Assembly (NCBI GenBank): GCA_001792895.1
Contig: MARA01000002.1
Span: forward strand, 3,100,001-3,164,000
Direction of reading: 5' to 3'
DNA: 64,000 nucleotides
Source of the DNA: Lentinus brumalis
Taxonomy: Eukaryota; Basidiomycota; Agaricomycetes; Polyporales; Polyporaceae
Shown here piece after piece: positions 45,301 to 54,876 of the stretch. Below the pieces are notes generated by a model. It saw nothing but the letters and a program-made list of their open reading frames with translations, did not search any database and was not told the DNA's origin. The translations under genes were made by a program, and so were the position numbers. How positions within the stretch are numbered: the first letter of the stretch is position 1; each line of letters starts with the position of its first letter.

Positions 45301-48300
45301 CCTCAGATTAGACGACGCATCGAACAGATGATTCAAGCTAATCCAGAGTATTCCGACATCCCGGCGGCAGAAGCCATGCGACGCGTCATGTCCTCGCTTA
45401 GGGTTTCGGTCTACACTCTCGATAATGGCACGGTGGTGGCCAATGTCTTCTTGCGTTCACCCACGCAAAGCATTCGCGTCTGGAGGCTCTGGGTTCAAGA
45501 GCTACGCGAGGTCACTTTCGGTTCGTATCACACCGCTATCGCTCGAGCGAGAAGAACCACGACCTGCGCAGGCTGTTCCGGTGGCGACCACCCCTCGCAC
45601 CTCTGCCCCTTCGTCCGCATGCAGGGATGGAACGGGCCGGATGCTGCAGGCGGTTTCTCCTACTCCGTGGATGGGCGGGAACGTCGGGACCGCCAGTCAT
45701 CTCACCCCCGCGATTCACAGCTGTCTGACTCCTCGCGTCCTGCAAGGTCTAGCCAGGCGGCCCGCGGACAAACTAATGCTAGACTTGGGCCGGCCCGCCA
45801 GGGTCCTGTGTATGGTGGAGGAAGCCTCGATGAGCGCGACCAGTCTAGAGGTCGAGGACAGGCACGCGAGCACGGCCGCTCTCGCAACCACGACCAAGGA
45901 GGTCAAGGTCAGGCGAGGCGCAGGCGCGGAGACAGCCCCTTCTTTGTTACGACTGATCGTCGAGGGGGACCAGGAAAGACTCACGAGACGAGCAGGGGCG
46001 TCGACGAGCACTTGTGCAGCGAGAGCGGAGCAATGCTCGACGATCAGGGCTGGGGACAAGATGTATTGAGAAAGGTATCTACAGAGCGAAGTACAGCTTG
46101 GCTTACCTGGGGACAAGAGGTCGAAACTGAGGGTCCCCAGGTAGCGCTGGTGGTCTTATATACATGAGGGAACAATAGTGTCAGAAGACAATAGCGTGAG
46201 AGACATCATGGATGAAGACAATAGCGTGAGAGGGACCATGGGAATCATGGTGATCGAACAATAGGATGACTGGGAAAGGAAATGAATAGTACCGGGGAGG
46301 CTGTTCGTAACAGTACCCCCCTCCCAAGGGTCGTGTCCGCACGACCTAACGGTGGGATGTTGGGTGTTGCGCGTAGAATTCCATAACCCGCTGTGGAGCA
46401 TGGGTCAGGTTTTCTGCAGGCTCCCAGCTGTCGTGTTCGGGACCCCATCCCTTCCACCGTACGAGGTACTGGAGCTTCCTTCCTCGTCCATAGCGGCGAG
46501 ACTCCAGCACCCGTTCAACTTCGTACTCCTCTTCTCCTTCCACTTCAATCGGTGCAGGCTCTGGTGGGTGCCGGCCCGGCAGGGAGCTGTGCTTGTGCGG
46601 CAGCAGCAGCGACACATGGAAGACTGGATGGATGGGTAGGTCTTTTGGTAGACGGAGTTCATAGGCAAGGTTGCCAACTCGGCGTACCACTGGATAGGGA
46701 CCTGCATACCTGTCCACCAACTTCCGAGGCATTCCTGTGACTCGCAGGTTGCGAGTGTCCAGCCACACCTTCTGACCTGGCTCAAAGACCGGAGCGTCTC
46801 GAGCATGCTGGTCGAAGTGTGCCTTCATGCGTTCCGCAGTGAGCATCAAGGCTGCAGTCGCATCCTCCCGGGCCCGTCGGAGTTCCTCGCGACGACTGTC
46901 CGCTGCAGGAACCTCAGTGGGTAGCATTGGGATGTGGAACTGTGGCTCGAACCCATAGAGCAGGTAGAAGGGTGAATACCCCGTAGAGGAGTGGACATGA
47001 GAGTTGAACGCAAACTCTGCAATGGGCAACCACTGCACCCAGTCGTCTCGGCGGCGTGAGCAGAACATCCGCAAGTAGGCTTCCACCTCCTGGTTCCACC
47101 TCTCTGACTGTCCGTCGGTCTGGGGGTGGTACGCAGTGGACAGTGCACTCTCAATGCCGAGACCCTTAAGAATGGCACGGAAGAGCTTGCTGGCGAACTG
47201 GGGGCCACGGTCGGAGATGATCTTTCGCGGTAGTCCATGGAGGCGGAAATACTCCCGTATGAAGTTGTTCGCCGCACCCTCGGCATCGATCTCGTCTCGA
47301 CATGGAATGAGATGCACTAGCTTCGCATGCCGGTCCGCAATGAGCTGCAGCGCGTTGTACCCATCAACCTCTGGTAGGCCGGTGATGAAGTCACAGGTCA
47401 CAACCTGACCAGGGCCGTCTGGGATCTCGTTTGGCTGCAGCTGACCGTGCCGTTTGCCATGGATTGGCTTGCCTCGTCGACAGGTGTCACAGGTCTCAAC
47501 ATAGTTTTTGATGAACTGTGTCATACCCGGCCACCAGTAGTTGCGGCTTACTAGCTCAATGGTCTTCCACTGGCCTGGGTGCCCAGCGGGTGGTAGGTCG
47601 TGGTGCAGGCGAACAATATCTGCCCGTAGTGCGCGATCGTTGGGGACGTAGACCTTGCCTCGATAGAGGAGAAGACCTTGCTCGACGTTCCAGTCCACCA
47701 GATCATTCTGCAGCCGTGCTGGCCCGAGTTGTTCCACCTTGCGCAGTGCCTCTGCCACCTCTTTCTCGCGGTCTCCACACTCTCGGATCCGACGCAGAAG
47801 TGACTTCTCCGGTACAAGGGCCAGATGTCCACGTCTAGCAGCCAGAGAGCGGAAGTGACTAGGCTGTAGCACCGTGCGACCTTGGTTGTCATCTGCGTCA
47901 TCTCGCTGGTGGTCAGGGCGACGGGATAGTGCATCTGCTCGACCGTTAGATGTGCCCGGTTTGTGTGTGATGACGAAGTCAAAACGAGAGAGGTAGAGAG
48001 CCCATCGAGCCTGCCGTCTGGTGAGGTTCTGCGCCGTACGCCAGTATTCAAGATTCTTGTGATCTGACTGAATCTCGAATGTACTGGGCAGTCCTTCGAG
48101 GTAGTGGCGCCACGCCTGGAGGGCACGAATGATTGCGAGCATCTCTTTGTCATAGATCTCGTAGTTGCGCTCAGCATCATTCATGGATTCGGAGTGGAAG
48201 GCAATCGGGTGCCACTTTCCATCCTCCCCCTCCTGCGACAGCACCGCTCCTGTGGCAAACCCAGAGGCGTCGACTTCCACTCGTGTGGGACGGTCCGGGT

Positions 48301-51300
48301 CGTAGATGCGGAGTACGGGACTGTCAGGAAGCACTGCTTCAGCTCCTCAAATGCCCGCTGCTCCTCCTCTCCCCATTGCCAAGGGACATTGCCGGTCAGC
48401 CTGTCTAGAGGCTTGCAGATGGCGCTGAAGTTCCGGATGAAGCGACGATAGAAGTTCGCAAAGCCGCGAAACTTCCTGATGTCTGACACATTGCGGGGAA
48501 CTGGCCAGTCTGCGATGCCCTTGACCTTCACCGGGTCCATCTCGACCTGGTTCTCGGACACGAACATCCCGAGGTACTCCACTTTGGTCTGCTCGAATTC
48601 GCACTTCTCTGGTTTACAGAACAGGTCATGCTCCTTCAGACGCTTCAGGACCTCTCGGACAAGGGTGCGATGTTCAGCAAGGTCATTCGTAAAGATGAGG
48701 ATGTCATCGAGATAGACGGTGACCTTGCCAAGAACGATGAGGTCCTTGAAGATGTCGTTCATGAATGCAGAGAAGGTGCTGGGGGAGTTGGCCAGACCAA
48801 AGAACATGACTGTGGGCTCATAGAGTCCCCGGTTGGTTACGAAGGCCGCTTTCCACTCGTCGCCTGTCTTTATGCGAACGTTGTTGTACCCCAGCGAATG
48901 TCGAGCTTCGTGAAGTACTTGGCCTTCTTGAGTCGATCCATCAGTTCCGAAACCAGCGGCAGCGGGTAACGGTTCTTAATGGTGATGTCGTTCAGCCTCC
49001 GATAGTCCTGCACAGGGCGAAGACTGCCATCCTTCTTTTTGACGAAGAAGAAGGGGGAGGACATCGGTGACTTCGACTCACGAATGTAACCCTTGGCCAG
49101 GTTCTCTTCAAGAAATTTATCAAGCTCGACTTGCTCGTTCGGGGATAGAGGGTACACCTTGGAGTGGAACATCTTGGCATCGGGAACCAGCTCGATAGCA
49201 TGATCATAGGGGCGATGGTTGGGCAACCGTTCTGACGCCTCCTTTGAAAACACACTAAGGTACTCATGGTAGTGTTCCGGCACCAGTTGTTCGATAGGAC
49301 GAGCTGGCCCCCGTTTCTGGTACTCCTGTTCCGCGAGCTCCTGGGAATAGGTATGGCTCGCAGAGACAAAGAGTTGAGGAGCGCCTTGTAGGCTGCGCCC
49401 CTCCATCCAGGCATCCAGAAGGGTTTGCTCAGATCCATCCCACTCCTCCTCATTCGGCAATGGTGGCTCATTAATGTCCTCCACCTCTTCGACCATCACC
49501 GCTGCACACACCCTGCCAATCTTCTTGGCCTTCCGGACCCGATCTGAACGTGAACGCGCCGTGAGCCTGACCTCCGTATCACGCGTCACAGTTGCAGCAG
49601 GTTCCGGTGGCTTCTTACTAGCATGGCATGTTGAAGGGCAGCGGGATAGGCGCAGCGAGCCACGTTCCCAGTCAATCTCCGGATTGTGCTCGCGCAGCCA
49701 GTCAAGGCCGATGATCACATCCTCGTCACCTACGTCTGTCACCATAAACACCACCTGCTCCTGGTGGTCCCCGATCGTCATCCCTAGCACGGCTACCTCT
49801 GCAATCGTGCCATCGCGGTTCTCTGTACCGTCGATGTTGTATAAACGGATGGGGGATGCTAGCTTCCGCGTAGCAACACGGTTCTCCTCCACAAACCGTC
49901 GATGCAAAAACTTTGTAGTGGCCCCACTGTCAACCATGGCCACCACATCCTTCTCTTGCCGCTTGCCGCTCAGTCGTACTGGGATGTGGAAGTGTTGTCC
50001 ATCATGATTGAGTTCATAAATAAACGACGATCCCAGTACAGCATAACGACTATTGGTACATGAGCGTGCGCGCGCGGCATCTAGCGCAGCTCGAATCAAA
50101 AACCCTCCTTCTCCTTCATCGTCGTCAGCGTGGCAATGCGCTCCTCCAGTGCCTTGAGCTGCAACTGAAGGGCGACCACCTCATCCGACGTCGTGGAGGA
50201 TGATGAGGAGGCTGCGGCGCGTTGACCGCCTTTCCTCTCCGGGCATTGGGCGGCCCTGTGACCGTTTCGTCCGCAGACGAAGCAACCGGTGGGACCGGAG
50301 GTAGGAGGACGTTCCTTATTCGCAGCTACCTTCTCGCCGCGTTTTGGGAACTTCCCGGTGCGAGGTCGCTCCTCTGACCGTCGTGCCAGGTGCTGGTCCA
50401 TCTGCAAGGCAACCGTCTGCATCTTGACAAGGGTAGAGATGTCGTGAGCAGTGGTGGCGAACTCGTCCTTGATGCGATAGGGGAGTCCTTCACGGTAGCG
50501 CTCGCGCTTGTCGTCATCGGAGAACCCAGTCCGAGCAGCCACCGCATTGAACTCAGCAGTGTACTCCTTGACCGTGCCAAGCCTGTGCGAAGCCTTGCAA
50601 AGCTTGACCAGTTCAGCAGTGGCTGCCTCCTTGTCATCTACGGCGCAGAAGTGGGCCTTGAACGCATCTTCGAATGCAGCGACATCCGCCCAGGGAGTAG
50701 TTGTGGCTGCCGTGATGATATGCGGCCCGGCCCAGCTTGCAGCATCGCCTGTGAGGCGGTTCAAGACGACCATCCAGATCAGGTTCGCGGTTACTCCTGC
50801 CCTGGTGGCAACTCCGTGATAGGCTGTGGCGCTGCTGATGAAGGTGAGGCCTTCCTGAGCATTCTTGCCATCGTACTCTCGAGGCAGTAGAACCGGCAGG
50901 AGCTTGGTGACGTCAAAAGGAGCCGTCATGGTGGGGAGAGTGGGGGTGATGGGTGGTGGTGTGGTGGGGTGCGAGGAGCCTTGCGACGGAGCACTAGGGG
51001 TAGTCGTCCGTGAAGGATTCCGTGGAGGAAGAGGTGGTGGGGAAGTCCGACGTGGGGAGTTGAGGACGATGTCAGGTTGTCGTCCCTCCGGCTGGGACTG
51101 AGGGGGCAGTACCGAGGTAGTGGCAACTGGACTGAAGGATCCTGATGCTCGACGTTGCAGACGCTCGCTGGCAAGGACGAGCGCAGTGGGGAGAGGGATC
51201 CGGGATCCACCGAGTGGGGACTCAGTGGGAGGGGTGTTGGTGCGGCTAGGGAGACGGCTCGGCGGGCGGGTACCTGGTCTGCTGGACGAAAGGCGGACTG

Positions 51301-52229
51301 CCTCACGTAGGGGGCGTCCACTAGCAGTAGTAGTGGCAACTGGTTGTGTCAGTCGCTGGCGGATCTGCTCCTCCTGTTCCGGTGTGGGGTAGACGTAGGT
51401 ATGGAGATCGGTCCAGACTTGCGCGTCTGACGCCCAGGTAGGTAGTCGCTCTGGACAAGGTTGCTGATCACAGATGTACCACCGCTGATCAGTGCCGCGC
51501 CAGTGATGATCTTCTACTGCACTTGAATGAAAGGCGTGGTTGTAGGGGGCACAAGAGGGACGGGGCTGATCCAGTGTGTAGAGGTCGACGTCAGGTAGAA
51601 CACGAGTTCACCTGACCTTCGCCTGTCAGTGGACCTCAGAGTCTTACTGGACAGCGGTGGGGGTCCAGGGGGTAGTACCGCGCACGTAGGTTGTAGAACC
51701 AACAGCGACAGATACAGCTCAACACCAGGAGCGCGGTTATAGAACCGGCGATCAACCGATGGAGGGTGGGGGGGGAGTACGCCAGTGCTCGTGTTGAAGT
51801 TTCGACCTAATGTTACGACTGATCGTCGAGGGGGACCAGGAAAGACTCACGAGACGAGCAGGGGCGTCGACGAGCACTTGTGCAGCGAGAGCGGAGCAAT
51901 GCTCGACGATCAGGGCTGGGGACAAGATGTATTGAGAAAGGTATCTACAGAGCGAAGTACAGCTTGGCTTACCTGGGGACAAGAGGTCGAAACTGAGGGT
52001 CCCCAGGTAGCGCTGGTGGTCTTATATACATGAGGGAACAATAGTGTCAGAAGACAATAGCGTGAGAGACATCATGGATGAAGACAATAGCGTGAGAGGG
52101 ACCATGGGAATCATGGTGATCGAACAATAGGATGACTGGGAAAGGAAATGAATAGTACCGGGGAGGCTGTTCGTAACATTCTTCTCGAAGGGGACGCGCG
52201 ATAGCTTCCGTAAAGACGGTAGACGTTGA
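42304..52229 (+). CDS. LINE ORF1 (gag-like), split by the Gypsy insertion
   Basis: The frame starts at ATG 42304 with a long Ala/Pro/Thr-rich region. Two phase-0 GT-AG intron-like gaps (42985-43038 and 43150-43213) are needed to read on through SPLPSSSPISFPSTLSSTPG and RYRKRRRGTSPPAGERASKL. A frame change between about 44190 and 44400 leads into PEEGELEDARSSGF and the conserved core: GLDIFDIGTDDNMP, LDPESHLHGLSDDWIQEVWA, VWSLKFLTFFPRRRTLENPR, FGSYHTAIARARRTTTCAGC and a CCHC-like knuckle (CAGCSGGDHPSHLC). A Gly/Arg-rich tail reaches GDSPFF at 45944. After the element, the same frame resumes at 52179 and stops at 52227-52229. ORF1 proteins of this type bind the element RNA. The frame change makes this copy suspect. 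Confidence 0.7.
45945..46312 (-). repeat. LTR (3' LTR of the minus-strand Gypsy element)
   Basis: It starts TGTTACGA and ends TCGTAACA, a perfect terminal inverted repeat of 8 bp. Inside, the 19-mer GAAGACAATAGCGTGAGAG occurs twice (46184-46202 and 46214-46232), possibly a regulatory or protein-binding repeat. A TATATA lies near 46158. Confidence 0.97.
46313..46332 (-). other. polypurine tract of the Gypsy element
   Basis: On the minus strand the bases just before the 3' LTR read TTGGGAGGGGGGTAC, a purine-rich run in the position where plus-strand DNA synthesis is primed. Confidence 0.7.
46346..50099 (-). CDS. Gypsy pol polyprotein (PR-RT-RNaseH-IN-chromodomain) with two frame changes
   Basis: Three successive frames make one polyprotein. 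The first (50099-48870) has the aspartic protease (VAMVDSGATTKFLHRRF) and the start of reverse transcriptase (VKKKDGSLRPVQDYRRLNDI). The second (to about 48320) has VMFFGLANSPSTF and the catalytic VYLDDILIF. The third (48334-46346) has RNase H (VEVDASGFATGAVLSQ), the HHCC zinc finger of integrase (ending CDTCRRGKP), the DDE core (DFITGLPEV, ISDRGPQF, GQSERWNQE) and a C-terminal chromodomain (YEVERVLESR, LVRWKGWGPEHDSWEPAENL). The frame changes fall in a C-run at 48889-48892 and a G-run at 48317-48319. Apart from these, all catalytic residues I checked are present. Confidence 0.93.
50096..50929 (-). CDS. Gypsy gag (capsid and nucleocapsid), 277 aa
   Basis: The frame starts MTAPFDVTKLLPVLLPREYD, has a capsid-like region (WADVAAFEDAFKAHF, KEYTAEFNAVAARTGFSD, YREGLPYRIKDE) and a CCHC knuckle CFVCGRNGHRAAQC near residue 215, followed by a coiled-coil-like tail (VALQLQLKALEERIATLTTM). 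It forms the particle that packages element RNA in the cytoplasm. The stop codon (50096-50098) directly follows a GGGTTTT heptamer that fits a -1 frameshift into pol. Confidence 0.93.
   Translation of the reverse strand: MTAPFDVTKLLPVLLPREYDGKNAQEGLTFISSATAYHGVATRAGVTANLIWMVVLNRLTGDAASWAGPHIITAATTTPWADVAAFEDAFKAHFCAVDDKEAATAELVKLCKASHRLGTVKEYTAEFNAVAARTGFSDDDKRERYREGLPYRIKDEFATTAHDISTLVKMQTVALQMDQHLARRSEERPRTGKFPKRGEKVAANKERPPTSGPTGCFVCGRNGHRAAQCPERKGGQRAAASSSSSTTSDEVVALQLQLKALEERIATLTTMKEKEGF
50099..50105 (-). promoter_or_regulatory. candidate -1 ribosomal frameshift site between gag and pol
   Basis: Read on the minus strand the gag end is G GGT TTT TGA. GGGTTTT fits the X XXY YYZ slippery rule exactly in the gag frame and abuts the gag stop. 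Slipping back one base continues in the pol frame (TTG ATT CGA). I did not fold the downstream RNA for a stimulator. Confidence 0.65.
51811..52178 (-). repeat. LTR (5' LTR of the minus-strand Gypsy element)
   Basis: Same length (368 bp) and, by eye, the same sequence as the copy at 45945-46312. It would carry the promoter for the minus-strand element. The bases that follow it on the minus strand (reading TTAGGTCGAAACTTCAAC) are the place for the primer-binding site; I do not recognise the matching tRNA end. Confidence 0.97.
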
Positions 52230-52527
52230 TGTACGCTGTCAGTTCTCCTCGCTTCCTGCTACCTGCCCTCCATCCTCTCCCTCCCTTCTTGGTGTTTCTA
52301 CGCTGTCTCAGGATGCGCACCTCCCTGTCTCCGCGTCTGATCGATAGTTACGCTGCTTCTCTATCTGTATTTCTCAAATGGTATTACCGGTATTTGGCCC
52401 ACCTCAATCTTGCCTGAAATTGACTCAAGGTGGATACTTCGCGGCGTGGTGGCGCTCATGCGGAGGACTCTCAGGCTGCTGACGAACTTAACATACTGGC
52501 CTTCGGGCGGCAGGACGTTCATCAGCA

Positions 52528-53900
52528 ATGCGGAGGCCTATTGAGGCACGAAGCCCGCGCGTCATGCTAAGTAGACAACGCGACCGTCTCTCCGCCAAGT
52601 TACGGTGGCTGACTCTACACTTCGCCCTTATCTGCTGGGAAACGCAGACTCGAGCTCGGGGTATGGTTGTACCCGAGCTGTCTAAAGCAACTGCAAACAA
52701 TCCTCATCACGAACAAAACCTCACGGACGCTACCCTCGATACTGGCTCACCTACCTGCGGTCGAGAATCAGTAGTCAGTCTCCTGCGTGCGGAGTCTGAC
52801 CTCGCAAACATCTCGGCCGTCGACGGTCGCACGCCCCTCCCGCTTTCTGGCACTCACGTTCCAGCAAGTGAGAGGGTTCTCTCTCCGCTTCCACATACAC
52901 ATCTGCCTGGCACCCCTCCCGTTCCCGCTAGCCTGGCTGCGGCCAGGCCCCAACCTCTGCTCTCCGCGCGTAGTTCGACGAGTCACTCGATCCCTCCTCG
53001 GACTCCCCATCCGGACTCGCCACGGGCGGCAGCAAACCTCCTGTCCTCCGCCGGCCCCAATCGCCACGATCAGAATGCGCGCAAGACCACGATTCAGATT
53101 GCCACTCTGAACATGAACGGTTATGGTAACCTTATCCGCGACCACCCGGAGAACAAATGGGGCGCATCTATCGTCTAATGTCTGACCATCGGCTTGGTGC
53201 GCTGCTACTTCAGGAAACTCACTTAACCAGCGAACGCACCGCGGGTATCCACAGTATGTTTGCTCACAAGATCAGAATTTTCCACACCGAGCACCCGTCT
53301 CTCCCCACCCAGCGCGAAGGGGTGGCGGTAGTCCTGAACTCCCGGTATCTCAACACCTCTGAAGCGACTGCGACGGTGATCGTCCCAGGCAGGGCCATTC
53401 AAGTCAAGCTTCCTTGCCAAGGAGGGGACACGCGCATCATTCTCTGCCTGTACGCGCCGACCTCTAACGGCCCCGAAGAAAGGCGACTTTTCTTCGACGA
53501 CGTCAGACGCTACTATGAAGACCGTCCGCTCTTCGATAGGCCACACATTATGGCGGGCGATTTCAACTGTGTTGAGGACAGTCTCGACAGACTCCCAATT
53601 AATCACACCCCCGACGCCTCGACACTAGCTCTCGACGAGCTCAAGATGTGCCTAGGACTCATGATGGCCGACGGCTGGCGTGTCACTTACCCATCCTCCC
53701 GTTCTTTCAGCTTCCAACGAGGTGCAGGTCGTGACGCGGTTTTCTCGCGACTAGACCGCATATATACTACTCAAGAAGTCTTTAACCATGCCAGGGAATG
53801 GGTGATCTGCGAACCCGGGGTCAAGACGGACCACTCTCTTGTGTCGGTTCAACTCACTACGCAACGTTCACCCACGGTGGGCCCCGGAAGACCCCTTTTC
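52528..53900 (+). pseudogene. LINE ORF2 fragment: endonuclease domain, frameshifted and truncated
   Basis: After a Pro/Ser-rich leader the apurinic-type endonuclease begins with TIQIATLNMNGYGNLI, then LLLQETHLT, IILCLYAPTSNG, IMAGDFNCVEDSLDR, RLDRIYTT and a final KTDHSLVSVQL, so the metal-binding Asn, Glu, Asp-x-Asn and Asp-His motifs are all visible. There is a frame change in the G-run at 53159-53162, between DHPENKW and RIYRLM. Similarity ends at GPGRPLF near 53900; reverse transcriptase and the C-terminal region are absent. Confidence 0.8.
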
Positions 53901-53942
53901 TATGAGTGGATATACTGGACACAAATACACTATCCTACCACA

Positions 53943-54452
53943 TTTCATGCTCTTTCACACATTTTCCTTGCGATTCCCTGCCTTTCATCGACTTTCTCGT
54001 CCTTTACCACACTTTTAGGCGCTTTCCCACCATTTCCTGGGAATTCCTCGTGATTCCCAACAAATATCCCGTTTCCCCCTTCTTTCACGAGTTTTCCGCT
54101 CGTTTCCTCCTCTTTGCCATCGTCTCATCTACAAGCGACACCTTCGGCCGTCCCTCACGTATTCAGACTGTTTCCTCTGTTTCACCCCTTCTACGTGCCT
54201 TTTCATACAGTTTATCACGTTTTATCAGCCGTCGCCCACTGCCTCGCTTATGCAGCACCCGCTACACGTCCCTCCACTTTCCCACTCTTTCACTATCCTT
54301 CAGATTGTTTTCGCTTCTTTCCCACTGTTTCCGTGTCTTTCATGCGCGCCATTCATCCCATGTACTCCTCGCTTTCACCCGATTTCATCGGATTTTACGC
54401 GCTTTCATCGGATTTTACGCGCTTTCATCGGATTTTACGCGCTTTCATCCGG
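53943..54452 (+). repeat. 10-bp-periodic TTTC array
   Basis: From 53941 to 54120, 17 of 18 consecutive ten-base blocks have T at block position 4, 17 have T at position 5 and 14 have C at position 6; ten read exactly TTTC at positions 3-6. The six bases between are variable. The phase shifts in the middle (54121-54280 is weaker) and returns at 54281-54350 and 54371-54450, where it becomes a 20-bp tandem repeat. It starts about 40 bp after LINE similarity ends and lies upstream of the DDE-integrase gene. Confidence 0.85.
54371..54452 (+). repeat. 20-bp tandem repeat within the TTTC array
   Basis: The unit GCTTTCATCGGATTTTACGC occurs twice perfectly in tandem at 54401-54440, preceded by a variant copy and followed by a partial one. 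It equals two 10-bp TTTC/TTTT units, so it is a recent local amplification of the same periodic sequence. Confidence 0.9.
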
Positions 54453-54876
54453 CCGTCGATCCATCTCGATCATGGAAGCTCCGCCAATCTTTTCAGGCAC
54501 TACCTCCGGCTATGTGCCGTCCCTCACATGCACTGCCAAACCACCGGGTCAGTTACACCTGCTTTCAACACGATAGAGAACTCCCCGAACCCCTCAACAT
54601 ATTCAGCTGACTACCGACTCAGTAGCCTTCCCAGCCCGCTCGCTCGCCACTGTACGCGAGAAGACCGCCCAGTCGGAGTGGGGCTCTCGACGCCTCGCCA
54701 CGTCTATTTTCGCGTTCCGCCTCAGCCGATTATTCTTTCAAATATGCCGAAGGTCTCTATCGTTGTCCGCACTCAGACAGTCAGAGTCACCTACTCCCGA
54801 ATCCAAGCCCCGTGCTGACTCAGTCCACCCTCCCACCGCTACCACCCTCTCCTCCCCTCATCTGCACTGTCCTCCC

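Larger units (their letters stand above)
45945..52178 (-). mobile_element. full-length Ty3/Gypsy chromovirus with identical LTRs
   Basis: The 6234-bp element has two 368-bp LTRs (45945-46312 and 51811-52178), a gag and a pol on the minus strand, and a 5-bp direct duplication TTCTT on both sides (45940-45944 and 52179-52183). The pol order protease, reverse transcriptase, RNase H, integrase, chromodomain defines a chromovirus, whose chromodomain steers integration to modified chromatin. Identical LTRs imply very recent insertion. It landed inside LINE ORF1. A long leader of about 880 bp precedes gag. Two single-base frame changes lie in pol. Confidence 0.96.
42304..53900 (+). mobile_element. 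Tad1-like non-LTR retrotransposon (LINE), interrupted and 3'-truncated
   Basis: A gag-like ORF1 with a zinc-knuckle-like motif is followed by an ORF2 beginning with an apurinic-type endonuclease, the order of Tad1-clade LINEs in fungi. It is split at 45944/52179 by the Gypsy element and ends near 53900 before any reverse transcriptase, where unrelated TTTC-periodic sequence begins. It therefore cannot move. The 5' end is not fixed; untranslated leader may reach back to about 42100. Confidence 0.8.

Noticed and set aside
53906..54818. Two overlapping open frames of 234 codons each, rich in F, S, R and H
   Set aside because: They are by-products of the 10-bp-periodic pyrimidine array, have stacked low-complexity F/S/R composition and no domain.
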